DNA from: Marixanthomonas spongiae
Lineage (GTDB): Bacteria; Bacteroidota; Bacteroidia; Flavobacteriales; Flavobacteriaceae
NCBI RefSeq assembly: GCF_003095375.1
Contig: NZ_QEHR01000007.1
Span: forward strand, 206,833 to 270,832
Reading direction: 5' to 3'
Length of the DNA: 64,000 nucleotides
Shown here: one piece after another, positions 41,298-50,859 of the stretch
How the letters are laid out: every line of letters begins with the position of its first letter
How positions within the stretch are numbered: the first letter of the stretch is position 1
Notes under the pieces: generated by a model
Database searches by the model: none
What the model was told of the DNA's origin: nothing
The model's input: only the letters and a program-made list of their open reading frames with translations
Translations under genes and position numbers: made by a program

Positions 41298-42260
41298 ATG
41301 GATTCTATTTTAGACCCGATGCCTGCTTCGGTTTCAGAAAACCTAAAGTTGTTTCAAGCCGATCTATCCTCAAAAATACCTGCAAAGGCATTGGACAGAA
41401 ACCTTTTAATCGCCACTTGGAACATCAGGGCTTTTGGAAACTTGACCCGAAAGTGGCAATCTCAGGAAGACGACTCGCCAAAACGGGACTTGCAAAGCAT
41501 TGTTTGCATTGCCGAAATTATAAGCCGGTTCGATGTGATCGCCATACAAGAAGTAAAAAGCAATATTCGGGCGTTGCGCGATACCTTGAAATTGCTGGGA
41601 GATCATTGGTCCCTTATTTTAACCGATGTCACCAAAGGAAGCGCTGGAAACGGAGAACGGATGGCGTATCTTTTTGATACTAGAAGGGTCAACCTTTCGG
41701 GATTGGCCTGCGAATTGGTCGTTCCGAAAGAATGGTCTTCTGGAGTTGACAATCACGTTTTAGAAAACCAATTTGTGCGTACGCCTTACGCCGTTAGTTT
41801 TAAATCGTGTGGCCAGACGTTTATTTTGGTTACACTACATATAAAATACGGCAAAAAATCCAGCGATCGCATTGCCGAACTTAAATGGATTGCCAAGTGG
41901 CTGGCCGATTGGGCTGGCGATATAAATGCGTATCATCAAAACCTGATAACCCTTGGCGACTTTAATATTGATGAACGAGGGGATTTACTAAACAAAACCT
42001 TTTTAGAAGAAGGGTTGTACGTTCCTCCTGCTCTGCAAAACGAAGTAGTTACACGTTCCATTTTCAATGAAACCAAATACTACGATCAAATCGCGTGGTT
42101 TATGAACAACCAACACGTGCCCAATTTGAGTTTAGAATTTAAAACCGGCGGGCATTTTGATTTTCTGTCCACAGCTTTAACCAATAGGGATTTGACCAAA
42201 CAGCGTCTTTCCTTTATGCTTTCGGATCACTACCCACTTTGGGCGGAGTTTAGGTTGTAA
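41298..42260 (+). CDS. Endonuclease/exonuclease/phosphatase family protein
   Basis: 320 residues. The EEP superfamily motifs are present: IATWNIRAFG (Asn), IAIQEVKSN (Glu, metal), TLHIKYGKKSSDRIAE, ITLGDFNIDERGD (Asp/Asn), LSDHYPLWAEF (Asp-His). It is a divalent-metal phosphodiesterase; substrate (DNA, RNA or inositol phosphate) unknown. No signal peptide is obvious. It ends 1 bp before the convergent hisS stop. Confidence 0.88.
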   Translation: MDSILDPMPASVSENLKLFQADLSSKIPAKALDRNLLIATWNIRAFGNLTRKWQSQEDDSPKRDLQSIVCIAEIISRFDVIAIQEVKSNIRALRDTLKLLGDHWSLILTDVTKGSAGNGERMAYLFDTRRVNLSGLACELVVPKEWSSGVDNHVLENQFVRTPYAVSFKSCGQTFILVTLHIKYGKKSSDRIAELKWIAKWLADWAGDINAYHQNLITLGDFNIDERGDLLNKTFLEEGLYVPPALQNEVVTRSIFNETKYYDQIAWFMNNQHVPNLSLEFKTGGHFDFLSTALTNRDLTKQRLSFMLSDHYPLWAEFRL

Positions 42261-42261
42261 A

Positions 42262-43884
42262 CTATAACAACTTAGCCCGCAACTCAGCGAATGAAACAGA
42301 GTCTTGCTCACCACTTTTCATGTGTTTTAACGTATAAGTTTCAGCTTGCATTTCGTTGCCGCCAGCTAAAACCGTATAGGGTATGTTGCGCTTATCGGCG
42401 TAGCCCATTTGTTTTCCCATTTTTGTAGCATCTGGGTATAATTCGGCAGTAATACCTTCTTTACGAAGCTTTGAAATGGCTTTCATAGCATATAGTGCTT
42501 CTTCTTCACCAAAATTGATAAACAATACTTTGGTGTTAGCAGAAACCGTTTCAGGGAATAGCCCTAACTCTTCCAATACTAAGTAAATTCGGTCCAGACC
42601 AAAAGAAATCCCTACCCCGCTCATGTTTTTGAGGCCAAAAATACCGGTCAAATCATCATACCGGCCACCGCCGCCAATGCTGCCCATTTTCACTTCTTTT
42701 GGCGCAGCCACTTCAAAAATGGCGCCGGTGTAATAGTTTAGTCCGCGGGCTAAGGTTACGTCAATTTCCAGTGTTGCGGTTTGTAATTCTAACGCTGTTA
42801 TGGTTTGGACTATAAATTCGAGTTCGTTTACGCCCTCCATCCCTGTTTCAGAAGAAGCCAACAATTCTTTTAACAACTCCAATTTTTCCGAAGCAGTCCC
42901 GCTTACCTGAAACAACGGTTGTAGTTTTTCAATGGCATCTTCAGAAATACCTTTGTCGCGCATTTCTTTTTTAACACCGTCCTCCCCTATTTTATCGAGT
43001 TTGTCAAGTGCAACGGTGAAATCAATCAATTTGTCTGACTCCCCAATTACTTCGGCAATGCCGCTCAACACTTTCCGGTTGTTGATTTTTATGGTGACAT
43101 TTTCCAAGTTTAGTTTACTAAAAACGGCATCGTACAATTGCACAAACTCTACTTCTTGCCAAAGTGATTTACTTCCCACCACATCGGCATCACATTGAAA
43201 AAACTCCCTAAACCGCCCTTTTTGGGGTCGATCAGCCCGCCAAACCGGTTGTATTTGATAGCGTTTAAACGGAAAATCTATTTCGTTTTGGTGTTGCACC
43301 ACATAGCGCGCAAAAGGTACGGTAAGATCGTACCGAAGGGCTTTTTCTGAAATTTGTGATGACAATCTTGTAGTATCAATAAAATTTTCATCATTTAATT
43401 TCTTAATAAACGCAATATGTAAGGCATATTGTAAACCATCAACATTTTCATTAGTTTCATTCTCTTCGCATAGTTTTAAATAAGAGGTTTGGTTTTCTAA
43501 AATCAGTCTTTTTATAAAATTTCTTTCTTTTTTTGTTGCAAAGTACTCCGATAAATTTAGTTCATTCAAATTTTTCGAATCTTCTTTATTGACAGACTTG
43601 GATAAAAAATTAAGAAAATTTCGGTGGAATTCATTCGATAAAAAAATAGCTGCAGCAGTCTTGCGCATAAAATCACCACTATTTAATATTTTAAAAATCA
43701 ACCGGTCGCCTTCATCGCCGTATTTTCCCATCAAGGTTTCGCTGTTTTCAAACGACGGCGTTTCAATAGGTTGAAAACCATACGTATTAAAACAATCTTT
43801 TATGGTATCGACAATATAATTTCGTTTTACTACTTCGGTAGGCGAAAAATCGCGGGTGCCTTTGGGTATAGATGGTTTTTTCAA
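42262..43884 (-). CDS. hisS: Histidine--tRNA ligase with ~100-residue insertion
   Basis: 540 residues against ~455 usual. Motif 1 region ([20 protein letters not shown]), motif 2 ([20 protein letters not shown]), the HisA motif [23 protein letters not shown] and the C-terminal anticodon-binding domain are intact, so it should charge tRNA-His. Between NSGDF (residue ~72) and [20 protein letters not shown] (~175) there is an extra stretch of ~100 residues rich in Asn, Lys, Glu and Phe. Its DNA (about 43360-43668) is clearly AT-richer than the rest of the gene. The insertion is in-frame. Confidence 0.93.
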   Translation of the reverse strand: MKKPSIPKGTRDFSPTEVVKRNYIVDTIKDCFNTYGFQPIETPSFENSETLMGKYGDEGDRLIFKILNSGDFMRKTAAAIFLSNEFHRNFLNFLSKSVNKEDSKNLNELNLSEYFATKKERNFIKRLILENQTSYLKLCEENETNENVDGLQYALHIAFIKKLNDENFIDTTRLSSQISEKALRYDLTVPFARYVVQHQNEIDFPFKRYQIQPVWRADRPQKGRFREFFQCDADVVGSKSLWQEVEFVQLYDAVFSKLNLENVTIKINNRKVLSGIAEVIGESDKLIDFTVALDKLDKIGEDGVKKEMRDKGISEDAIEKLQPLFQVSGTASEKLELLKELLASSETGMEGVNELEFIVQTITALELQTATLEIDVTLARGLNYYTGAIFEVAAPKEVKMGSIGGGGRYDDLTGIFGLKNMSGVGISFGLDRIYLVLEELGLFPETVSANTKVLFINFGEEEALYAMKAISKLRKEGITAELYPDATKMGKQMGYADKRNIPYTVLAGGNEMQAETYTLKHMKSGEQDSVSFAELRAKLL

Positions 43885-44237
43885 GAGAATTATTTTTTAT
43901 ATTTCCGATTTAGGATTTACGATTTTAAATGAAAATTATACAATGATCGTTTGTAAATCGTTGTTCGTATTTCATTGCCGGTGGCTTCGATATACTTCGG
44001 CTCCGCTCAGTACACCGCATTTTTCGTTTTAAGTCCAATTGGTCATTAAACTGAGTATTGTTTAAAAAATGAAAAACACTCAGCCACCTTTATATTTCTT
44101 TTTTATACTTCAATTTCAGTTTCGAATTCGAATTCAACTTCAATTTCAACTTCATCGCTGCAAATATCTTAAATTATTGGCTAACTTGTAACTTTAACGG
44201 CTGTTAATAGTCTAATGGGTAACCTTAATCTATATCT
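43885..44237. repeat. Intergenic region with dispersed GGTGGCT repeat
   Basis: 353 bp without a gene. The block CCGGTGGCTTCGATATACTT near 43978 and CACTCAGCCACCTTTA near 44078 form a loose inverted repeat, related to elements at 45486 and 46150 in this window. They look like flavobacterial dispersed intergenic repeats. Confidence 0.45.
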
Positions 44238-45479
44238 ATGTTTTCATTGTTTCGCGAAAATGTGCGTATTGCGCTGGATTCCATTAAAAGCCAATTGTTG
44301 CGAACTATCCTTACCGTGGTTATCATAGCCATTGGTATTTGGGCGTTGGTGGGGATCCTTAGTGCTGTAAAGGTTTTGGAGAATACCATATCGGACAATT
44401 TTGCGTCCATGGGCGCCAACACCTTTAATGTACAGCGGTACGAACTTCAAGTACAGAGCCAACGCGGTGGGGAACGTAAAAAGATTAACCCCATTATTAG
44501 CTATAACGATGTGCGCGAATTTGAGGACAAATACAATTACCCCATGACGCAGACGGCCATTTCGTTTAGGGGAACGGGGACGGCCGAAGTAAAGTACGAA
44601 AACGAAAAAACCGATCCTGAAGTACAGGTATATGGCGTTAACGAACATTATTTATTGAATACGGGCACCGAAATAGAACGCGGCAGGAATTTTACGTTTT
44701 TCGATATCCAAAACAATAATAAAGTGTGTTTATTGGGATCCGATTTTCTGAAAAATTTATTCGAAAATGAAAATCCGTTGAACAAGACCATTAGCATTCG
44801 TGGCGTTAAATTTAAGGTCGTTGGGGTTTTGGAGTCCAAAGGCTCTACTTTTGGGAACAACCAGGATTTAAAAGTATTGATTCCCATACAGGTGGCGCGC
44901 GGTATTTTTACGCAGCCCGACATTAATTACACCATAAGTGTTCGGGTAGCTGACAAAGAAATTATGCAGGGCGCACAAGATGAAGCGATTATTACCTTCA
45001 GAAATATTAGGGGTTTGAATCCTGTGGAAGAAAACAATTTTGGGATACTGCGAAGTGATGACTTAATCAATCAAATTGCTGAAATAGGGCTTTATATGAC
45101 CACTGCAGCTTGGATTATTAGCATCATTACCATTTTAGGGTCCTCCATTGCGTTGATGAACATTATGTTAGTTTCGGTAACCGAGCGGACGCGTGAAATT
45201 GGCGTGCGAAAAGCCTTGGGGGCAAAACGGTCCACCATATCGACTCAGTTTTTTATGGAAACCATTGTTATTGGACAGTTTGGGAGTATCCTTGGTATTG
45301 TTTTGGGTATCCTTACCGGTTTTATTTTCGCCAAAGCTTTCGATTTTGACTTCTCCCTGCCGTGGGCGGCGATGATCTGGGCGACCATCATCACTTTTAT
45401 CGTGGCGGTTATCGCGGGATCCTATCCGGCAACCAAAGCGGCGAAACTGGATCCGATTGAGAGTTTACGGTACGAGTAA
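44238..45479 (+). CDS. ABC transporter permease (MacB/FtsX-like)
   Basis: 413 residues. N-terminal membrane segment (~20-42), a large periplasmic MacB core domain (~50-270), then three C-terminal segments with the FtsX motif VSVTERTREIGVRKALGAKR (~315-335) and final PIESLRYE. The partner ATPase gene is not in the window next to it. Export of a lipoprotein, peptide or small molecule is possible. Confidence 0.92.
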   Translation: MFSLFRENVRIALDSIKSQLLRTILTVVIIAIGIWALVGILSAVKVLENTISDNFASMGANTFNVQRYELQVQSQRGGERKKINPIISYNDVREFEDKYNYPMTQTAISFRGTGTAEVKYENEKTDPEVQVYGVNEHYLLNTGTEIERGRNFTFFDIQNNNKVCLLGSDFLKNLFENENPLNKTISIRGVKFKVVGVLESKGSTFGNNQDLKVLIPIQVARGIFTQPDINYTISVRVADKEIMQGAQDEAIITFRNIRGLNPVEENNFGILRSDDLINQIAEIGLYMTTAAWIISIITILGSSIALMNIMLVSVTERTREIGVRKALGAKRSTISTQFFMETIVIGQFGSILGIVLGILTGFIFAKAFDFDFSLPWAAMIWATIITFIVAVIAGSYPATKAAKLDPIESLRYE

Positions 45480-45485
45480 ATTAAT

Positions 45486-45546
45486 TGGTGGTTGGCGGAG
45501 GCTTCGATACGTTTCTCGTCTCTCGAAACACTCAGCCACCTTGTTT
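45486..45546. repeat. Dispersed inverted intergenic repeat
   Basis: GGTGGTTGGCGGAGGCTTCG ... CACTCAGCCACCTTG, between the ABC permease and the DUF6495 gene. It shares CACTCAGCCACC with the element at 44078. Confidence 0.45.
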
Positions 45547-45567
45547 TTTAGTTAAGTTTCTAAAATA

Positions 45568-46047
45568 TCACGAAATCTTATTCAAAATATCTTCAAAAAA
45601 ACGGTACAGCTCCCCTTTTGTGATAATGGCGCCTTGTTCTATCAATTTAAAGATATCGCCGCTCCTATCATTGGAAAATTTCTTGTTGGCGGTATAAAAC
45701 TCCACATCGTCGGTCATAAAGTTTTTTTGAAGCCACGCATAACCATCGGCCGTGGTGATGTCTTTGGTTTTGTCCATCACTTTTACCGAAATAAGCTTCA
45801 TTTGCTCTGCTTCAATCTTAAAAAGAAACAATTGTTGCGGGGCCATATTTTCTAAATATTCGGCTTTTTGCAATACCCCTTCCCATACCAAATCACTGAA
45901 GATGTCCAATTCTTCTTCGGCTATGTTGGGCTTGTTGGCTTTAATGTCGGCCCATTCGTCAGCTGTGATGGATTGCGTTGCGAGAAAATTAATAAACTCC
46001 GTGTGCAGTTCTTCAAATTGCTCTTTCGTAAGGCGTGCGTATTTCAT
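45568..46047 (-). CDS. DUF6495 family protein
   Basis: 159 residues. MKYARLTKEQFEELHTEFIN, then FLATQSITADEWADIKANKP and DDVEFYTANKKFSNDRSGDI are DUF6495 patterns. Bacteroidota-specific and cytoplasmic, with no assigned role. No start problem; the first Met is used. Confidence 0.85.
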   Translation of the reverse strand: MKYARLTKEQFEELHTEFINFLATQSITADEWADIKANKPNIAEEELDIFSDLVWEGVLQKAEYLENMAPQQLFLFKIEAEQMKLISVKVMDKTKDITTADGYAWLQKNFMTDDVEFYTANKKFSNDRSGDIFKLIEQGAIITKGELYRFFEDILNKIS

Positions 46048-46054
46048 GTTATTA

Positions 46055-46255
46055 TAGTTTATAATCGGTCATTTCGGTACAATCCCGAAGCGCTTCGCTT
46101 TCGGGATCACTCAATAACCTTTAATATTGCTCAACAATTAGTGATTGCCTGGCTTTAATACAATTACTCAACCATCTTTTTAGTCCAAAATAAAGGTGGT
46201 TGAGTGATTACAATGCTTTCGTAAAGCGAAAACATTGAAATTGTATCGAAACCCC
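46055..46255. repeat. Nested inverted repeats
   Basis: ATCCCGAAGCG/CGCTTTCGGGAT (46082-46107) forms a hairpin. TTACTCAACCATCTTTTTAG near 46161 and GGTGGTTGAGTGATTACAAT near 46195 form another. Similar words (TCAACCACC, GTATCGA) recur at 43978-44093 and 45486. Confidence 0.5.
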
Positions 46256-46279
46256 CGATTTAAAATTTCAACTTAAAAG

Positions 46280-46312
46280 AAAACCTTCTTCAATTTCATG
46301 AAGAAGGTTTTT
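46280..46312 (-). terminator. Terminator of rpsF-rpsR-rplI operon
   Basis: AAAACCTTCTTCA-ATTTCA-TGAAGAAGGTTTT, a 13-bp stem with T-run on the minus strand, directly downstream of rplI. Confidence 0.9.
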
Positions 46313-46335
46313 CTATATTATTTCAGTATAAAAGA

Positions 46336-46791
46336 TTACTGGTTTTCCGCTACTACATCAAATGTAAAAGTTTCGATCACATCTCTGTGGAAACGGATGG
46401 TAGCTTCATACTGTCCAGTGCGCTTAATGGCACCCCCAGTAATGGAAATGAATTTTTTATCGATGGTTACATCTTCTTTCTCCAAGGCATCAGCAAGGTC
46501 TGCGTTGGTAACTGAACCAAACAGCTTATCCTTTTCACCGGTTTTTGCGGTGATTTTCAACTCAAGGATTTTATTGAGTTTGTCAGCCTCTTCTTGAGCT
46601 TCCTCGATTACTTTGCGCTCTTTGTAGGCTTGCTGTTTTAGTTTTTCCTCTAGTGCTTTCTTGGCAGATGGAGTTGCTAAAGTTGCATACCCACGTGGAA
46701 TTAGGTAGTTTCTACCGTATCCGTTTTTTACAGACACTACATCATCTGTAAAGCCCAGATTTTCTACGTCTTGTTTTAATATAAGTTCCAT
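46336..46791 (-). CDS. rplI: 50S ribosomal protein L9
   Basis: 151 residues. MELILKQDVENLGFTDDVVS, VKNGYGRNYLIPRGYATLAT are L9 signatures. The protein joins 23S rRNA at the base of the L1 stalk. Last gene of the rpsF-rpsR-rplI operon, 15 bp after rpsR. The terminator is 24 bp downstream. Confidence 0.97.
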   Translation of the reverse strand: MELILKQDVENLGFTDDVVSVKNGYGRNYLIPRGYATLATPSAKKALEEKLKQQAYKERKVIEEAQEEADKLNKILELKITAKTGEKDKLFGSVTNADLADALEKEDVTIDKKFISITGGAIKRTGQYEATIRFHRDVIETFTFDVVAENQ

Positions 46792-46806
46792 ATTGCTATC
46801 TGGTTT

Positions 46807-47103
46807 TTATTTGTATAAATCGGTTACGTACGGCATCAACGCTAAGTGGCGCGCTCTTTTTACGGCAACGGCGACTTTGCGCTGGTACTTTAACGATGTC
46901 CCTGTTAACCTGCGGGGCAACAATTTACCTTGCTCGTTCACGAAGCTCATTAAAAAGTCTGGATCTTTGTAATCGATGTACTTAATTCCAGATCGTTGAA
47001 AACGACAGTACTTTTTCGCTTTTGTGGTTTCTATGTTCAACGGGGTCAGGTATCTGATTTCCCCATCTTTTTTTCCTTTTGCTTGTTCTTGAATCGATGC
47101 CAT
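46807..47103 (-). CDS. rpsR: 30S ribosomal protein S18
   Basis: 98 residues. [40 protein letters not shown] and [12 protein letters not shown] are typical S18. It binds the 30S platform with S6. Normal length, 3 bp from rpsF stop. Confidence 0.97.
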   Translation of the reverse strand: MASIQEQAKGKKDGEIRYLTPLNIETTKAKKYCRFQRSGIKYIDYKDPDFLMSFVNEQGKLLPRRLTGTSLKYQRKVAVAVKRARHLALMPYVTDLYK

Positions 47104-47106
47104 ACC

Positions 47107-47454
47107 TTATGCTTTTGCTTTTTGTTTGTTGTTTCGGTTACGTCTTTTCTCTGCCCAGGCAATTGCGTGCTTGTCCAGCTTAACAGTAAGGTAACGCATA
47201 ATACGCTCGTCCCTTCTAAACTCGATTTCCATAGTGTTTATGGAATCGCCGGGTGCAGTGAATTCAAATAAATGGTAAAAACCACTTTTTTTGTGTTGGA
47301 TTGCGTAGGCCAGTTTTTTAAGCCCCCAATCTTCTTTGGATATCATCTTTGCACCTTTAGAAACAAGAATATCTTCGTATTTCTTTACTGTTTCCTTTAT
47401 CTGTTCTTCAGATAAAACGGGATTTAAGATGAAAACAGTTTCGTAATGATTCAT
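47107..47454 (-). CDS. rpsF: 30S ribosomal protein S6
   Basis: 115 residues. MNHYETVFILNPVLSEEQIK and FRRDERIMRYLTVKLDKHAI are S6. First gene of the operon; a clear promoter is at 47508-47537. Confidence 0.97.
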   Translation of the reverse strand: MNHYETVFILNPVLSEEQIKETVKKYEDILVSKGAKMISKEDWGLKKLAYAIQHKKSGFYHLFEFTAPGDSINTMEIEFRRDERIMRYLTVKLDKHAIAWAEKRRNRNNKQKAKA

Positions 47455-47507
47455 AAAAAATCGATTAAAATTAATAATTTAACTTTTGGCTTCTTGCCAA
47501 GAGCGTG

Positions 47508-47537
47508 CAAAAATACTGTTTTATTTATTATTTTCAA
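47508..47537 (-). promoter_or_regulatory. Promoter of rpsF operon
   Basis: On the minus strand TTG (47535-47537), 19 bp, then TATTTTTG (47508-47515), an exact TTG-N19-TAnnTTTG. It lies about 54 bp upstream of rpsF. Confidence 0.75.
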
Positions 47538-47689
47538 ATCTATTTTTAAAACAATCAAAAAAACATTTATCAGACATTTCTTACACTGTAAGACTAAACC
47601 CATTTTTTTTCGACAAAAGTTAAAAAAACTTGCCTTTCATCGATATTTTAATTATAATTGTTGAACCAAACTATCTAACTGTTAGCCTC

Positions 47690-48403
47690 GTGGACAAACC
47701 AATATTAAAATGTGTCATTGTTGATGACTCTACCTTACAACGACTTTCTATCGTAAAATTGATAGAAAACCACCCCTCACTGGACCTTATTGCCGAATAC
47801 AACAACGCCATTGAAGCAAAAATGGGATTGGCAAACAACGATATCGACCTTATCTTCCTTGATATTGAAATGCCCATTCTCTCTGGTTTCGATCTCTTGG
47901 ATGACCTTACCAAAAAACCACAAATTATTTTTGTTACCGGAAAAACCAAGTATGCCTTTAAAGCGTTTGATTATGATGCCGTAGATTACCTGCGCAAACC
48001 AATATCCAAAGAGCGCTTTTTAAACGCTGTGCACAAGGTAATTACCAATTATAAACTTAAAAACGACGAGGGGTTTGATGATGAAGATTTCATCTTCGTT
48101 AAAAGCAACCTCAAAAAACGTAAAGTCTTCCTTAACGAATTGCGTTACATTGAAGCTCTTGGCGATTATGTAAAACTGGTGACCGAACACGATGCCTTGG
48201 TGGTACTTTCTACTATGAAGGCTTTTGAAGCCTTGCTTCCCAGTGACCGTTTTTTGCGCATACACAAATCGTACATTGTAAACCTCGAAAAGATTGAACG
48301 TTACAACAGTAAGGTGATTGAGTTGGACAACCAACAACTCCCGCTTAGCCGTAACCGCAAAAACGATCTGGTAGAAGCACTTTCTGCTTCCATGAAATCT
48401 TAG
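47690..48403 (+). CDS. LytTR family response regulator
   Basis: 237 residues from GTG at 47690, which gives the usual MDKPILKCVIVDDS start; a TTG at 47630 would add an unlikely hydrophobic leader. Receiver: Asp pair in VIVDDS, phospho-Asp in LIFLDIEMPIL, Lys in DYLRKPISK. LytTR DNA-binding domain from ~137 (IFVKSNLKKRKVFLNELRYI, FLRIHKSYIVNLEKIERYN, LPLSRNRKNDLV). No kinase gene is adjacent, so it is orphan here. Convergent with priA, 4-bp overlap. Confidence 0.9.
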   Translation: MDKPILKCVIVDDSTLQRLSIVKLIENHPSLDLIAEYNNAIEAKMGLANNDIDLIFLDIEMPILSGFDLLDDLTKKPQIIFVTGKTKYAFKAFDYDAVDYLRKPISKERFLNAVHKVITNYKLKNDEGFDDEDFIFVKSNLKKRKVFLNELRYIEALGDYVKLVTEHDALVVLSTMKAFEALLPSDRFLRIHKSYIVNLEKIERYNSKVIELDNQQLPLSRNRKNDLVEALSASMKS

Positions 48404-50850
48404 TGGTTGTCCACGTCTATCGTTAATTTCACACTGGAAAACTCCTTGATGGAATTAAAACTCTGCGCTACCCTGTTAATGTACTGCTTGGTTTTTTCCA
48501 GCGACTGTTTTTTCGGAATCTTGATTAAAATGTTGCTTATATAAAGGTTCCGTATCCTGCCTATGGGTGGTTGCTCGGGGCCCAGTACCTGCGGTCCCAA
48601 TTTATTTTCCAACGCCTGCCCAAACCATTTGGCTGCTTTTAGCATTTTTTGCAAATTGCGATCCTTACAGGTAATTTTTATCGTTCTGTAATAAGGTGGG
48701 TATTTGTATTGGTAACGATCTTCCAGTTGCTGGTTGTACATCCCATCATAATCATTGGTGCTCACCTGTTGTAAAATTTGATGGTAGGGATTGTAAGTTT
48801 GTATCAATACTTTTCCGCGCTTGCTGGTACGGCCTGCCCTTCCTGAAACTTGCTGCAACAACTGAAAACTGCGTTCATGCGCCCTGAAATCAGGAAAATT
48901 TAAAAGGTTATCGGCATTCATAACACCTACCAAACTGATATTCCTGAAATCCAATCCCTTGGCCAGCATCTGTGTCCCTACCAAAATATCTATTTCTTCG
49001 TTCTCCAGTTTATCGATCAGTTTGGCGTGCGCATGCTTTTTGCGCGTGGTATCTTGGTCCATACGGGCGATTTTGTGCTCTGGAAAGAGCGCTTTCAATT
49101 CGGTTTCAACTTGCTGGGTACCAAAACCTTTGGTATCCAATGTTTCGCTTCCGCAGGCCATGCACGACAACTGCATGGCAATGTGGTAGCCGCAATAATG
49201 GCAACGGAGTTCGTTTTTATATTGATGGTAGGTCAAGCTCACGTCGCAGTTGGGGCATTGGGGCGATGTGCCACAGGTGGTGCACTCCACGATTGGCGAA
49301 TATCCCCTTCGGTTTTGAAACAGGATCACTTGCTCGCCCAACTTTAAAACTTCGTTCATTTCTTCCAAGAGCCGATCGCTAAAATGCCCTTTCATCCTTT
49401 TTTTCTTGTTCTTTTCTTTTAAATCGACCAGTTCAATTTCTGGCATCAGGACATCGCCATATCGGGTCTTCAAGTTGACCAAACCATATTTACCGTTGGT
49501 GGCATTATAATAGCTCTCCAAAGAAGGTGTGGCAGAGCCCATCAATACTTTTGCGTGATGCAACTTGGCCAAAACCACTGCCGCATCACGACCGTGGTAG
49601 CGTGGCGACGGATTATATTGCTTAAAAGAGGGCTCGTGTTCTTCATCGACCAACACCAGCCCCAAGTTGTTAAAAGGTAAAAACAACGAAGACCGCGCGC
49701 CAATGACTATCTGTGCCTTTGGTTTAGCTTGCAGCACATTGTTCCACACTTCTACCCGTTCGTTGACCGAATATTTGGAATGGTATACCGCCACCTTGGC
49801 GCCAAAATAACGTTGCAACCTGGAAATCAATTGGGTGGTGAGGGCAATTTCAGGAAGCATGTACAGCACTTGTTTCCCGCTCTCGATCAATTCGGAAATA
49901 AGACGGACGTAAATTTCTGTTTTTCCGCTGGACGTAACCCCGTGCAAGAGTGTTATATCTTGGGTTTTAAACGTTTCTTTTATTTCTGAAAAAGCAATTT
50001 CCTGAGCCTTGTTCAGTTTCTTGATATTTGAAGCTGCCTCACCGCTGTACTGAACCCGGTCTTTTTTAATGTAATATGCTTGCAATATTTCTTTATCGAT
50101 CAGCGATTTTATCACGTTTAAAGAGGTGTCGCTCTGCTTCTGAAGCTGTTTCACGCTTACGGGCTTGTTGCTTTGGGCAGTTAACATAAACAGGTTCATT
50201 ACTACTTCCCGTTGTTTTGGGGCGTTGGAAAGCGTTTCTTCCAAAAGGAGTTTCAACTCTGCTTCGGAAGCGTATTTTGAAGCGAGTTTTACATACCGCT
50301 TTAGTTTGGGTTTGTACTGCTCGTACACTTCCTCTTGCACCTGGACTATTTTCTTTTCGATTAACTTATCCAATACGGCCACCACGTTTTTTTTATCCAG
50401 CACAGAGCGAACGTCGTTTATGTGCAGCGTTGGCTGATGCTGTAGGGCTTCAAAAATCAAAAACTCCTCATCGGTTAATTTTTCTTCAGAAACATCGGTT
50501 TTGGCCAAAGAAATAATGGTTTCGCTTTCCAATAAAAAAGCACTGGGCAAGGCGGCACGGATCACTTCGCCCAAAGTGCACATATAATACGATGCCATCC
50601 ACTCCCAATGTTTTATTTGAGTAGCGGTTATTACGGGCGACTCATCCAAAATATGGTCAATGTCCTTGGTTTCATACCCCGAAGGTGGTGTTTGGTGCAC
50701 TTGGTAAACAATGGCGGTAAACACTTTTGATTTCCCAAAAGGAACCGCCACGCGCATCCCTTGTTGAAGAAATGCGGCTTCATCTTTGTTTACCTTGTAG
50801 GTGAACTTTTGTTTTAAGGGAATGGGAAGAATGACGTCTATATAGAACAA
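48400..50850 (-). CDS. priA: Primosomal protein N' (helicase PriA)
   Basis: 816 residues. N-terminal 3'-DNA-binding domain, then helicase motifs LLHGVTSSGKTEIYVRLISE (Walker A), LVDEEHEPSFKQ (DEEH), MGSATPSLESYY, and VSGRAGRTSKRGKVLIQTYN. The zinc-binding region has CTTCGTSPQCPNCDVSL and CHYCGYHI ... CMACGSETL, eight Cys in all. It restarts stalled replication forks. Complete. Confidence 0.95.
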   Translation of the reverse strand: MFYIDVILPIPLKQKFTYKVNKDEAAFLQQGMRVAVPFGKSKVFTAIVYQVHQTPPSGYETKDIDHILDESPVITATQIKHWEWMASYYMCTLGEVIRAALPSAFLLESETIISLAKTDVSEEKLTDEEFLIFEALQHQPTLHINDVRSVLDKKNVVAVLDKLIEKKIVQVQEEVYEQYKPKLKRYVKLASKYASEAELKLLLEETLSNAPKQREVVMNLFMLTAQSNKPVSVKQLQKQSDTSLNVIKSLIDKEILQAYYIKKDRVQYSGEAASNIKKLNKAQEIAFSEIKETFKTQDITLLHGVTSSGKTEIYVRLISELIESGKQVLYMLPEIALTTQLISRLQRYFGAKVAVYHSKYSVNERVEVWNNVLQAKPKAQIVIGARSSLFLPFNNLGLVLVDEEHEPSFKQYNPSPRYHGRDAAVVLAKLHHAKVLMGSATPSLESYYNATNGKYGLVNLKTRYGDVLMPEIELVDLKEKNKKKRMKGHFSDRLLEEMNEVLKLGEQVILFQNRRGYSPIVECTTCGTSPQCPNCDVSLTYHQYKNELRCHYCGYHIAMQLSCMACGSETLDTKGFGTQQVETELKALFPEHKIARMDQDTTRKKHAHAKLIDKLENEEIDILVGTQMLAKGLDFRNISLVGVMNADNLLNFPDFRAHERSFQLLQQVSGRAGRTSKRGKVLIQTYNPYHQILQQVSTNDYDGMYNQQLEDRYQYKYPPYYRTIKITCKDRNLQKMLKAAKWFGQALENKLGPQVLGPEQPPIGRIRNLYISNILIKIPKKQSLEKTKQYINRVAQSFNSIKEFSSVKLTIDVDNH

Positions 50851-50859
50851 AGCGCTTTT

